Shown piece after piece: positions 8,644 to 15,080 of a DNA stretch of 64,000 nucleotides; the first letter of the stretch is position 1, and every line of letters begins with the position of its first letter. The stretch lies in contig JAQVMT010000003.1 of assembly GCA_028703495.1 (NCBI GenBank), forward strand, positions 62,001-126,000. The letters are read 5' to 3'. Position numbers and translations under genes: made by a program. The stretch comes from Clostridia bacterium (GTDB lineage Bacteria; Bacillota; Clostridia; Christensenellales; CAG-314). The notes below the pieces were generated by a model, which was not told the origin of the DNA, ran no database searches, and saw nothing but the letters and a program-made list of their open reading frames with translations.

Positions 8644-9228
8644 TTAATCGTTGTCATCGGGTAGGAGCTTCCAGTCTGGAGTCGGTAAGAAGTATTCGTC
8701 TTTATTGTCTTTTTTGTAGTATGATGCAAGTGTATATATATCTTCGGAAATAAAGTATATACCCACTGGTTTTTTAAGGCTTGCAAGAAGACGTGCGCAT
8801 AGAGTTATCTCATGTATTTTTTTAGAAACATTGGATATTTTTTGAGTAATAATTAAGTCAACTTTTCCTTCGTAGCAATCGTTTAATAAGCGACTCCATT
8901 CCGGTGCTGTTTCCATATTTGGTGCGGTGGCTCCTTCATCAATGTAAAAGTCAAACAAATTCCAATTTAAACACTGTCCGATAGTAACAGTAAATTGCTT
9001 TTTATGATATTCAAGATAATTCTCATATTTTGTTTGATTGAAATACCGTATATATATTGCAACATTTTGGTGCTTAGTGGTATTTGGTCGTTCGTGTCTG
9101 ATTGTTTGTAACCAAGTTTTATGGTTTTCAACTTTATTTGAATGAACAGAGTCTTCAGAAAAAATTAGGGAGAATTGTGGTACCTCAGTAATCTCGTTTA
9201 ATTTTTCAAATACTTCAATTTCGTCCAT
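8644..9228 (-). CDS. Catalytically degenerate resolvase-domain protein
   Basis: The start is ATG 9226-9228 with TTGGAGG upstream, giving about 194 residues. The fold signature of a serine resolvase is recognisable (NVAIYIR..., then YIDEGATAPN, KVDLIITQKIS, KKPVGIYFISEDIYTL) and parallels recombinase 3 (KIYADEGISGT, KIDLIITKSVS, KPPVGVFFESECIFSL). However, the nucleophilic serine position (RVS) reads R-Y-F, and the SRFARN arginine motif reads SNVSKK. The protein ends after the catalytic-like domain, with no Recombinase or zinc domain. It therefore cannot cut DNA by the known mechanism and may be a regulatory or structural partner. Confidence 0.7.
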   Translation of the reverse strand: MDEIEVFEKLNEITEVPQFSLIFSEDSVHSNKVENHKTWLQTIRHERPNTTKHQNVAIYIRYFNQTKYENYLEYHKKQFTVTIGQCLNWNLFDFYIDEGATAPNMETAPEWSRLLNDCYEGKVDLIITQKISNVSKKIHEITLCARLLASLKKPVGIYFISEDIYTLASYYKKDNKDEYFLPTPDWKLLPDDND

Positions 9229-9335
9229 ATAGACCTCCAATTTATAACAGAGACCATTATACATTGATATTTTATAAAAAAGAATAAACCAGCAGTCACA
9301 ATGTTGACCACTGGTTTATGAAATGCAGAAAAAAT

Positions 9336-9362
9336 TAAAAAAAAGAGTGGGGTTACCCACTC
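9336..9362 (-). terminator. Intrinsic terminator after the - strand XRE gene
   Basis: On the - strand GAGTGGG-TAAC-CCCACTC is followed by a run of eight T. It lies just downstream of the XRE gene stop at 9374, so regulator expression may be partly separated from the recombinase operon. A second, imperfect hairpin (TAAACCAG/CTGGTTTA arms at 9285-9318) lies further downstream. Confidence 0.7.
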
Positions 9363-9373
9363 AAATTGCTATT

Positions 9374-9724
9374 TTAGTCTTCATTTTTATGAATTGTGTC
9401 TTTTACCTCTCGAACGATTTTTAGAATAGAATCTATTTCTGTCGGCGTGCAGTCACTTAAAATAGCGTAAAACTCTTTTTGATATAATTGGTTTACTTCC
9501 GGGACATCTGGGCGCAGTATGGAATCGGATGATACTTTTAATACTTCAATGATTTTGACGAAAGTATCAAGTTGCATCATTTTCTTTCCGTTTTCTATAT
9601 CGCTTATATGTGGTAAAGAGATATCTGCCTCAAAAGATAAATCGGCTTGGCTCATTTTTTTAGTAGTACGAGCTGCACGGATACGCTGCCCGACTTGCTT
9701 TATGTCGATATTATACTTGTCCAT
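9374..9724 (-). CDS. XRE-family transcriptional regulator (- strand)
   Basis: ATG 9722-9724 is preceded by AAGGAGGGC, giving 116 residues. The N-terminal half is a Cro/C1-type helix-turn-helix (VGQRIRAARTTKKMSQADLS...HISDIENGKKM). The C-terminal half (about 75-116) is a helical tail similar in size to that of the divergent XRE protein. It heads the recombinase/ParB operon and faces the other regulator across a 140-base promoter region, which suggests a repressor pair controlling element genes. Confidence 0.85.
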   Translation of the reverse strand: MDKYNIDIKQVGQRIRAARTTKKMSQADLSFEADISLPHISDIENGKKMMQLDTFVKIIEVLKVSSDSILRPDVPEVNQLYQKEFYAILSDCTPTEIDSILKIVREVKDTIHKNED

Positions 9725-9864
9725 ATTGCCCTCCTTTACACCATAGACTATATATTTTAATAATTTTATCACCCATAGCATAAAAAGAAAATCGTCCACC
9801 GTTTAACATATAGTCCACAGACTAATATTATGGTAAAATTATTTGTCTATAGGAGGATACACAA
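9725..9864. promoter_or_regulatory. Divergent promoter/operator region between two XRE genes
   Basis: This AT-rich spacer contains an inverted repeat TAGTC-CACA-GACTA (9811-9824) and a related AGACTATAT (9745-9753). The - strand reading of 9810-9817 is TGGACTAT, a motif that recurs in the promoter of the SLOG gene near 14056-14109. These are plausible operator sites for one or both XRE regulators. Exact -35 and -10 boxes could not be fixed with confidence. Confidence 0.5.
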
Positions 9865-10218
9865 ATGACGATTGATTATTATGTTATAGGACAGAGGATT
9901 AAAGAGCTTCGCAAAAACAAGCATATGTCTCAAGCCAAGCTATCGGAGATAATTGATAAATCAACTTCCTACATCAGCTATTTGGAGAGCGGGATTAAGT
10001 TTATGAGCGTAGAAACGCTTACAAATATTGCCAACGCTCTCAATGTGACCACAGATATGATTCTGGGTGAATATTTAATAAATCATATGGGGGTAAGCGT
10101 CAAAACCTTTGAGAGTGTTTTGCAGGATTGTACCCAGTACGAGAGTAGGGTAATAATAGATAATGCAAAAACGCTAAAGGCGGCAATGAGAGAAAATCGC
10201 AGTCTCAGCCATAAATAG
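9865..10218 (+). CDS. XRE-family transcriptional regulator (+ strand)
   Basis: 117 residues from ATG 9865, with TATAGGAGG upstream. It has a clear Cro/C1 helix-turn-helix (IGQRIKELRKNKHMSQAKLS...YISYLESGIKFMS) and a helical C-terminal tail. It is similar in length and layout to the divergent - strand regulator, so the two are probably paralogues. It precedes the phosphoesterase/RNA-ligase operon but is separated from it by a hairpin at 10255-10290 and about 200 bases. Confidence 0.85.
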   Translation: MTIDYYVIGQRIKELRKNKHMSQAKLSEIIDKSTSYISYLESGIKFMSVETLTNIANALNVTTDMILGEYLINHMGVSVKTFESVLQDCTQYESRVIIDNAKTLKAAMRENRSLSHK

Positions 10219-10254
10219 TCTTAGCAAGTTTACTTTTTTTTACACATAAAAGCA

Positions 10255-10290
10255 ATAAACTACTGGTTAAAAATATAACCGGTAGTTTAT
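10255..10290 (+). terminator. Long hairpin after the + strand XRE gene
   Basis: ATAAACTACTGGTT (10255-10268) pairs with AACCGGTAGTTTAT (10277-10290) around a short AT loop. There is no clear T run after it. The arm resembles the TAAACCAG arm of the hairpin at 9285-9318. It probably ends the regulator transcript or stabilises its 3' end. Confidence 0.5.
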
Positions 10291-10376
10291 GCTACGCAAA
10301 AATACTGCAATCAATTATGTTTTTTATAAAAGCTGTTACATTTTTCAAATCAGAGAAAAATGGTCGAGATTTATGA

Positions 10377-10382
10377 TATAAT
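10377..10382 (+). promoter_or_regulatory. Candidate -10 box of the phosphoesterase/RNA-ligase operon
   Basis: TATAAT lies 32 bases before the ATG of the first operon gene. No good -35 hexamer is visible at the usual distance, so the promoter may be weak or activator-dependent. Confidence 0.4.
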
Positions 10383-10414
10383 TTCATTGATTAATATGGA
10401 GTGGTATATAGGGA

Positions 10415-11188
10415 ATGAGGTATTACGTAGTAGCAGATATTCATAGCTTTTATAACCCGCTGATAAACACACTTAAAGAACAAGGTTTTTTTGATGACAA
10501 AGGGCCGCATACATTGGTTGTTTGCGGAGATTTATTCGATAGGGGTTCTGATTCTTGTGTGATACAAGATTTTATAAGCCATTTGATGGAGAAAAACGAA
10601 ATAATAGTCATTCGCGGTAATCACGAAGACCTAATGCTTGATATGATTAAGACATGGGATGCAAAAAGTTATTTTTTTTCACAGCATATTGCGAACGGTA
10701 CAGTAAAAACGATGATGCAACTGACGAATGCGAGCGAAGAAGATTTGCGTTTACATCCAAAGAGTGTATTCGACAAACTTATTGCTACACCATACATCAA
10801 GACTTTTATTCCAAAAATGCTCGATTATTTTGAAACCGAACATTATATCTTTGTTCACGGATGGATTCCGTGTCGATTGTTTAGGATGAATCATACTTCG
10901 TTTAGATATGAAAAATTGGAAGACTGGAGAAGAGCGGGCCGTTACGATTGGGATATTTCTCGTTGGACAAATGGTATGGATGCGGCTCATAATGGTATTA
11001 TAGAGGATAACAAGACGATAGTTTGTGGCCATTGGCATTGTTCATTCGGACACAGTAGATTTGAAGGTAATGGAAGTGAACTCGGCAGTGATGCGGATTA
11101 CTCGCCGTTTTACTCGAAAGGAATTATTGCAATTGATGCGTGTACGGCAATGTCAAATAAAATTAACTGCGTTGTAATAAACGATTAA
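10415..11188 (+). CDS. PPP-family metallophosphoesterase
   Basis: 257 residues, ATG 10415 with GGAGTGG about ten bases upstream. It carries the full metallophosphoesterase signature: D8-x-H10, GDLFDRG (about 38-44), RGNHED (about 68-73), a later VHG, and GHWH near 209-212. The GDxxDRG plus GNHE form places it with the PPP phosphatase / ApaH-like branch, which removes phosphates from proteins, dinucleotides or RNA ends. The substrate cannot be read from sequence. It is the first of five closely spaced genes ending in an RNA ligase, so an RNA 3'-phosphate or 2',3'-cyclic phosphate substrate is possible. T4-like and bacterial Pnkp systems also combine such a phosphatase with a ligase. Confidence 0.85.
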   Translation: MRYYVVADIHSFYNPLINTLKEQGFFDDKGPHTLVVCGDLFDRGSDSCVIQDFISHLMEKNEIIVIRGNHEDLMLDMIKTWDAKSYFFSQHIANGTVKTMMQLTNASEEDLRLHPKSVFDKLIATPYIKTFIPKMLDYFETEHYIFVHGWIPCRLFRMNHTSFRYEKLEDWRRAGRYDWDISRWTNGMDAAHNGIIEDNKTIVCGHWHCSFGHSRFEGNGSELGSDADYSPFYSKGIIAIDACTAMSNKINCVVIND

Positions 11189-11201
11189 CGGAGAAAGTCA
11201 T

Positions 11202-11801
11202 ATGGCTAAAAAGAGAATAGTTCGGCGCTTGTATTTTCACGAGCGTTATTATCGGATTGAACATGATTTGTACAAGGAAGAGAATGATGACGAAACTCTC
11301 TTCTCAGGCAGATACAAAACTAAAATCCAAGCAGAAGATTTGCCAGATTGGTATGTTTACGGACGGTATTATAAACGGTTCGGATATATTTCGACAAAAG
11401 GGATAACCGATATGGTGTATATTCCTAATCTGTGGATTAACCATTTTCTCAAAGATGATTTTTTGCTTATTGCTTACAGCGGGAAAATTGAGTTGATTGA
11501 TGATAGGCGCGAACTACTTATTTGTGAAAAGTATGTAGGGTATGACGAGACTGTTTGCGGAAATGAAATAATGGATGTTATGAAAGGAGCCCGGCAGTAT
11601 TCTGACTTTGACATAACGTCTCTTATACAACAGATTAAAGATAAAAAAGCAATTCTTCAAAAGAAGCACCCTGAAGAGTTTGGCCCTGATGTGTGGAATT
11701 TTGATGTTGATGCGTATTTTGAGAAACCTTTAGAAAAATATAGGTATACAACACCCGTCTGGTTAAAAAAATTAAGAAAAAAAGAAAATGATGGAGAATA
11801 A
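11202..11801 (+). CDS. Hypothetical protein in the RNA-ligase operon
   Basis: 199 residues, starting 13 bases after the phosphatase gene, with GGAGA upstream. I do not recognise the family. The N-terminus is rich in Tyr, Arg and Lys (HERYYRIEHDLYKEEN, WYVYGRYYKRFGY), the middle is mixed beta-like, and the C-terminus is basic. No Walker A, kinase or membrane segment is visible. Its tight position between two phosphoesterases suggests a subunit or RNA-binding partner, but this is inference only. Confidence 0.65.
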   Translation: MAKKRIVRRLYFHERYYRIEHDLYKEENDDETLFSGRYKTKIQAEDLPDWYVYGRYYKRFGYISTKGITDMVYIPNLWINHFLKDDFLLIAYSGKIELIDDRRELLICEKYVGYDETVCGNEIMDVMKGARQYSDFDITSLIQQIKDKKAILQKKHPEEFGPDVWNFDVDAYFEKPLEKYRYTTPVWLKKLRKKENDGE

Positions 11802-11804
11802 ATT

Positions 11805-12374
11805 ATGCGAGTCTTTTTTACGAGCGATTTGCATTTTGGACACGAAAATGTAATACGCTTTGATAAACGACCATTTGCAACAGTTGATGAAATGGACGAG
11901 GAACTCATAGAAAGATGGAATGCAAAGGTGTCTGAGGGTGATTTGGTTTATGTTCTCGGCGATTTTATTTGGAAAAGTAAAAACAACGATGCCCCGGCAT
12001 TATTGAAAAGACTAAATGGCAGTAAAATATTAATCAAGGGAAACCACGATAGGTTTCTGCATAATTCGGCAGCTAAAAAAGCACTTGCCGGATTGAAAGA
12101 TTATGACGATATTGCCGTAACGCTTTCAGACGGCTCCAAGAGACGATGCATATTGAGTCATTACTTTATTCCGTTTTACAATGGAAGCAGGTATAAGGCA
12201 ATACATCTCCACGGGCATTCGCATGCAACAGCCGAAGCGGCGGAGGAAGTACGCATCGTTAATGAATTGAACAGTAGGGGATACAACCTGAATATTTTCA
12301 ACGTTGGTTGTATGTATTGGAATTACGAACCAGTGACACTTGAAGAAATTCTAAATAGTAAAACGGAGGAATAA
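11805..12374 (+). CDS. Calcineurin-like metallophosphoesterase
   Basis: 189 residues, beginning 3 bases after the previous stop with GGAG upstream. The motifs are D8-L-H10, GDF (D53), KGNHD (N80/H81), SHY (H119) and HGHSH (about 136-140). This small-domain form resembles YfcE-like and phage phosphoesterases, which act as phosphodiesterases, including on 2',3'-cyclic nucleotides in some members. Two different phosphoesterases in one operon with an RNA ligase would fit sequential trimming of RNA ends. The substrate is not determinable from sequence. Confidence 0.85.
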   Translation: MRVFFTSDLHFGHENVIRFDKRPFATVDEMDEELIERWNAKVSEGDLVYVLGDFIWKSKNNDAPALLKRLNGSKILIKGNHDRFLHNSAAKKALAGLKDYDDIAVTLSDGSKRRCILSHYFIPFYNGSRYKAIHLHGHSHATAEAAEEVRIVNELNSRGYNLNIFNVGCMYWNYEPVTLEEILNSKTEE

Positions 12375-12375
12375 T

Positions 12376-12822
12376 ATGTCGGAAATACAATTTAAGGGGC
12401 GGCTGCTAAAAAAAACAAGGGAAATACCAAGAATCTGCAGAGCTGAATTTGCAGAGAATATAGATGGATACCTCGATAGAATAAGCTCGGAAAACATAGC
12501 TTTTATAATAACCGATGAAGGGAAACCAAGTTTAGTTGTTTGTCCTGCTTGTTGGTTTAGCTACTGCTTTGACGAAGAATTCGGAAGTACGATAATCTGT
12601 GCCACGAAGTATGCGCTCGGTTGCGATTCGGTAATGCCAGGGACAATTTGTAATTATATTCGTAAAAATTTGCCAGTGATTGACATGAATACCATAAAAG
12701 AGTTAATAGGAATCATTGTTGAAGGGATATCAAGTAGTCCTCAACAAAAAGTTTGGGAGGTAATGCTCAAAGAATTACAAGAGAGAAAAGATTATATTGA
12801 AACTGTCATAGGGGGCAAATAA
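12376..12822 (+). CDS. Phd/YefM-like protein with a longer C-terminal region
   Basis: 148 residues, one base after the preceding stop, with GGAGG upstream. Residues about 17-57 resemble the Phd/YefM antitoxin DNA-binding fold (RICRAEFAENIDGYLDRISS...FIITDEGKPSLVVCPA). The remaining 90 residues do not match a toxin-binding tail that I know. No RelE/Doc toxin gene is adjacent. It may be an operon autoregulator or an antitoxin for a distant toxin. Confidence 0.6.
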   Translation: MSEIQFKGRLLKKTREIPRICRAEFAENIDGYLDRISSENIAFIITDEGKPSLVVCPACWFSYCFDEEFGSTIICATKYALGCDSVMPGTICNYIRKNLPVIDMNTIKELIGIIVEGISSSPQQKVWEVMLKELQERKDYIETVIGGK

Positions 12823-12826
12823 AGCA

Positions 12827-13411
12827 ATGAAGAAAATACCAACATTATTTGAACGACAGTTTGAAAATCACTCTGTAGTAGGGATATCACCTATTCCAAT
12901 AAAAGGTCTTGAATGGGTTTTGATGGGGGAGGGAATCGCCACGCTAAAATATGATGGAGCTTGCTGCGCAATATTTCAAGGATGTTTATATAAGCGATAC
13001 GACGCTAAACAAGGGAAAACAATTCCAGAGGGGGCAATCCTGTGTCAAGACAGTGCCGATCCTATTACGGGACATTTTCCGTGTTGGTTAAGGTGTTATA
13101 GAGATAATCCGAGTGACAAATGGTTTTTTAACGCTTTCGACAATTCTAATGGGCAAACGCTTGCTGATGGCACATATGAGGCAATAGGTGTTCATTTTCA
13201 AACTAATCCATATAATATGGAGAATGATGTGTTGGTTCGCCACGGGCAAACAATACTTGATATTTCTGATAGGAGCTTTGATGGAATTAAGAAATACCTA
13301 ACCGAAAACAATATAGAGGGAATTGTGTTTTGGAAAGACGGAGAGCCAAAATGTAAAATTAAGAGGAAGGATTTTGGACTGCCGTGGAAAACAGAAAAAA
13401 GCAGAAAATAA
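12827..13411 (+). CDS. RNA ligase (RLIG1/DUF5565-like nucleotidyltransferase)
   Basis: 194 residues, start ATG 12827. It contains the covalent nucleotidyltransferase motifs in order: motif I K41-YDG (the lysine that takes AMP), an RYDAK segment, motif III near 117-121 (YEAIG), motif IV EGIVFW (164-169) and motif V KCKIKR (175-180). The K-x-DG-x-CC pattern and small size fit the RNA ligase family that includes human C12orf29/RLIG1. Ligases of this class join RNA 5'-phosphate and 3'-OH ends using ATP. It ends a five-gene operon with two phosphoesterases, which suggests RNA repair. A terminator follows directly. Confidence 0.8.
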   Translation: MKKIPTLFERQFENHSVVGISPIPIKGLEWVLMGEGIATLKYDGACCAIFQGCLYKRYDAKQGKTIPEGAILCQDSADPITGHFPCWLRCYRDNPSDKWFFNAFDNSNGQTLADGTYEAIGVHFQTNPYNMENDVLVRHGQTILDISDRSFDGIKKYLTENNIEGIVFWKDGEPKCKIKRKDFGLPWKTEKSRK

Positions 13412-13414
13412 AAC

Positions 13415-13451
13415 AAGCTGTCAAACAAGAGGGTGTCTTGATTGGCAGCTT
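13415..13451. terminator. Bidirectional terminator between convergent genes
   Basis: AAGCTGTCAAACAAGA (13415-13430) pairs with TCTTGATTGGCAGCTT (13436-13451) with two non-Watson-Crick positions. It separates the RNA ligase gene from the convergent SLOG gene and could serve both. Confidence 0.7.
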
Positions 13452-13466
13452 TCATTTAATTAAAGC

Positions 13467-14006
13467 TTAGTTCTTGAAATCGGCTGAGTCTGGCAAGGAA
13501 TAATCTTTGAGCATAATATAATTAATAGGCTTACCAACCTTTTTAGAGTAGTTGATCGTGTTAAATGTTCCGCCACGCATTTCGCCATTCCAGACGGCAA
13601 TGACCAAATTAGACTGGTCGACCATATATTTATTTCTATCGAGCATACAAGTGGGAGTGTAATTTTCAGACATAACATTGACTGTATTCGCTCTATGAAG
13701 AATTTTCTGATATCGGGTCTTGTCTTCGTCATTCCATTTTAAGTCTTGATTTCTACAAGGAACTGCGACTTCAAGCTTAATGTGCGGATAGTAGTTATCC
13801 CTAAATCCAATTACGATGTCTGCGAAATCCATATCAGCGCCGATAGCACCACCGCTAATAAAATAATCAAAACCTTCCACACGAATTAGTGATTCTATCT
13901 CGCAAGCCAAGGATTCTAAGTATTCCTGGTGTGAGCTGCAGTCTACATCACGATAATTCCACGGAAATCCCTTTGGACGGTGTCCTGTACAACAAACTGT
14001 TTTCAT
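13467..14006 (-). CDS. SLOG-family protein (YpsA/DUF1273-like)
   Basis: The start is ATG 14004-14006 with TTGGAGG upstream, giving 179 residues. The N-terminal CTGHRPKGF and the glycine-rich SGGAIGADMDFADIV are hallmarks of the SLOG Rossmann-like superfamily (YpsA/DprA/LOG). Family members bind nucleotides, and some sense or process nucleotide-derived ligands. The gene faces the RNA-ligase operon, and its promoter shares the TGGACTAT motif with the XRE intergenic region, so it probably belongs to the same accessory island. Its biochemical role here is not known. Confidence 0.8.
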   Translation of the reverse strand: MKTVCCTGHRPKGFPWNYRDVDCSSHQEYLESLACEIESLIRVEGFDYFISGGAIGADMDFADIVIGFRDNYYPHIKLEVAVPCRNQDLKWNDEDKTRYQKILHRANTVNVMSENYTPTCMLDRNKYMVDQSNLVIAVWNGEMRGGTFNTINYSKKVGKPINYIMLKDYSLPDSADFKN

Positions 14007-14055
14007 TGGTTGTCCTCCAATTTTTATGTTTTTAATTTTAACATAAAAAAATAAA

Positions 14056-14109
14056 ATAGTCCATTGCATTGACCGCCATGTGTTAAAAAATAGTCCATCA
14101 GAATGGACT
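14056..14109 (-). promoter_or_regulatory. TGGACTAT operator-like repeats upstream of the SLOG gene
   Basis: Read on the - strand, TGGACTAT occurs at 14056-14063 and 14090-14097, and a perfect inverted repeat AGTCCAT-CAGA-ATGGACT covers 14092-14109. The same octamer occurs at 9810-9817 between the two XRE genes. The sites lie 50-100 bases before the start codon, where a repressor could act. Confidence 0.5.
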
Positions 14110-14174
14110 TTATCGATTTCTCGTGGAATGAAAAAGTAAGTTGTTGCATTTTTTACAATAACTTAACATCGAAC

Positions 14175-14302
14175 TGTGGGGGAATGAAACTGGGAAAATT
14201 AACAAAAAAATAGGTTCAAAAGAAATAGAAATGAACCCATTGATTGAGAAAGTTGAACCCATACAAGAATGAAGTGAACCTATTTCTTGTGGAAAATGAA
14301 CC
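14175..14302. repeat. 128-bp direct repeat, left copy, with TGAACC units
   Basis: This segment matches 21724-21851 with about a dozen differences and a perfectly conserved central stretch. It contains TGAAC-type units at 14232, 14254, 14275 and 14297 (spacing 21-22 bases) plus an inverted GGTTCA near 14213. The two copies bracket the whole pst-pho operon in the same orientation. Confidence 0.85.
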
Positions 14303-14312
14303 TGAACAGACC

Positions 14313-14489
14313 TTCAAATCTGAACCATTAGTGTTCGATTGGAGGCCTGTTTTTATCTGAAAATGCTTATATAAAGCGGCTTTTAGCCGCTTTTTACTTT
14401 GCCAGTTAATAGGACAGAACAGTAAGAAAACTTGTAAAATAGAGTGAGAAAAAACTAACATCTCAAATACGAACCATGAGTGTTCAATT
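14313..14489. repeat. Short direct repeat pair around a hairpin
   Basis: A 27-base pattern with GAACCAT and GTGTTC elements occurs at 14313-14340 and again at 14463-14489. Between them lies a hairpin AAAGCGGC-TTTTA-GCCGCTTT (14373-14393) followed by T residues, which looks like a terminator although no gene precedes it on the + strand. The AAC/GTT units continue the TGAAC pattern of the neighbouring repeat. Confidence 0.55.
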
Positions 14490-14536
14490 AAAGAATACTT
14501 TTATCCTTTGCATTACAAGCAAAACGGCTTTCATAT

Positions 14537-14602
14537 CGTTCACTTATTGGGTGTAATCGTTCATTTTATCCCTTACCGTTCACTTTATGGGCTAATCGTT
14601 CA
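14537..14602. repeat. CGTTCA array with about 20-bp period
   Basis: CGTTCA occurs at 14537, 14558, 14577 and 14597. It is the reverse complement of TGAACG and therefore an inverted form of the TGAAC units at 14213-14325. Regular two-helix-turn spacing suggests binding of one protein to one DNA face. The rest of 14110-14980 has no convincing gene. Confidence 0.6.
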
Positions 14603-14981
14603 ATTATTGATTTTAGCGGATAAAGTTTCTTTTTATTTACCCAAAGATGATATATCCGTAATCATTGACAGCAACGGAATGTTTGAGAAGGTTTGGAAGT
14701 CCAGCTCGTTTCTCGTTCAGAAAGGCTTTTAAATCCTCGAAGTCGGTAGCGACGATAAGTTCACCGACTTCAACATCGAGAAAGCGGAACACGGACGCGA
14801 TAGAATAATACGTCTTGCTTGTAGCAAGGTTATGCCGAAACATAACGATAAAGGCACGCCACGATGATAATCAATTCCAACAGTGTGTGACTTTGTTAAA
14901 TATTCATAGGTACTTATAAAAAAACTAAACCAAAATAAAACGGCAAGTTTGAAAAACGACGCAGTGAATGCTTATTATGAT

Positions 14982-15047
14982 TTTACACAAACTTTACAAA
15001 AGCATTACCAAAGTATGGTGGTAGCATATTTGTAAATGCGTTAAAAT
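14982..15047 (+). promoter_or_regulatory. PhoP box and pstS promoter
   Basis: Three direct hexamers, TTTACA (14982-14987), TTTACA (14993-14998) and ATTACC (15004-15009), are spaced exactly 11 bases apart. This is the tandem TT(A/C)ACA arrangement of Gram-positive PhoP boxes. A -10-like TAAAAT lies at 15042-15047, about 34 bases before the pstS ATG. Phosphate-starvation activation by the PhoP encoded in the same operon is expected. Confidence 0.8.
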
Positions 15048-15080
15048 AATGGCATAGAACAAAAGGAGATAAAATAAAAA

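Noticed and set aside
12376-12822. Complete toxin-antitoxin pair
   Set aside because: The Phd-like protein has no adjacent toxin gene; the neighbours are a phosphoesterase and an RNA ligase.
14637-14843. Short - strand open frame with a vague HTH-like sequence (KTYYSIASVFRFLDVEVGELI)
   Set aside because: No ribosome site, upstream stop close by and no complete domain; at most a fragment of an XRE regulator.
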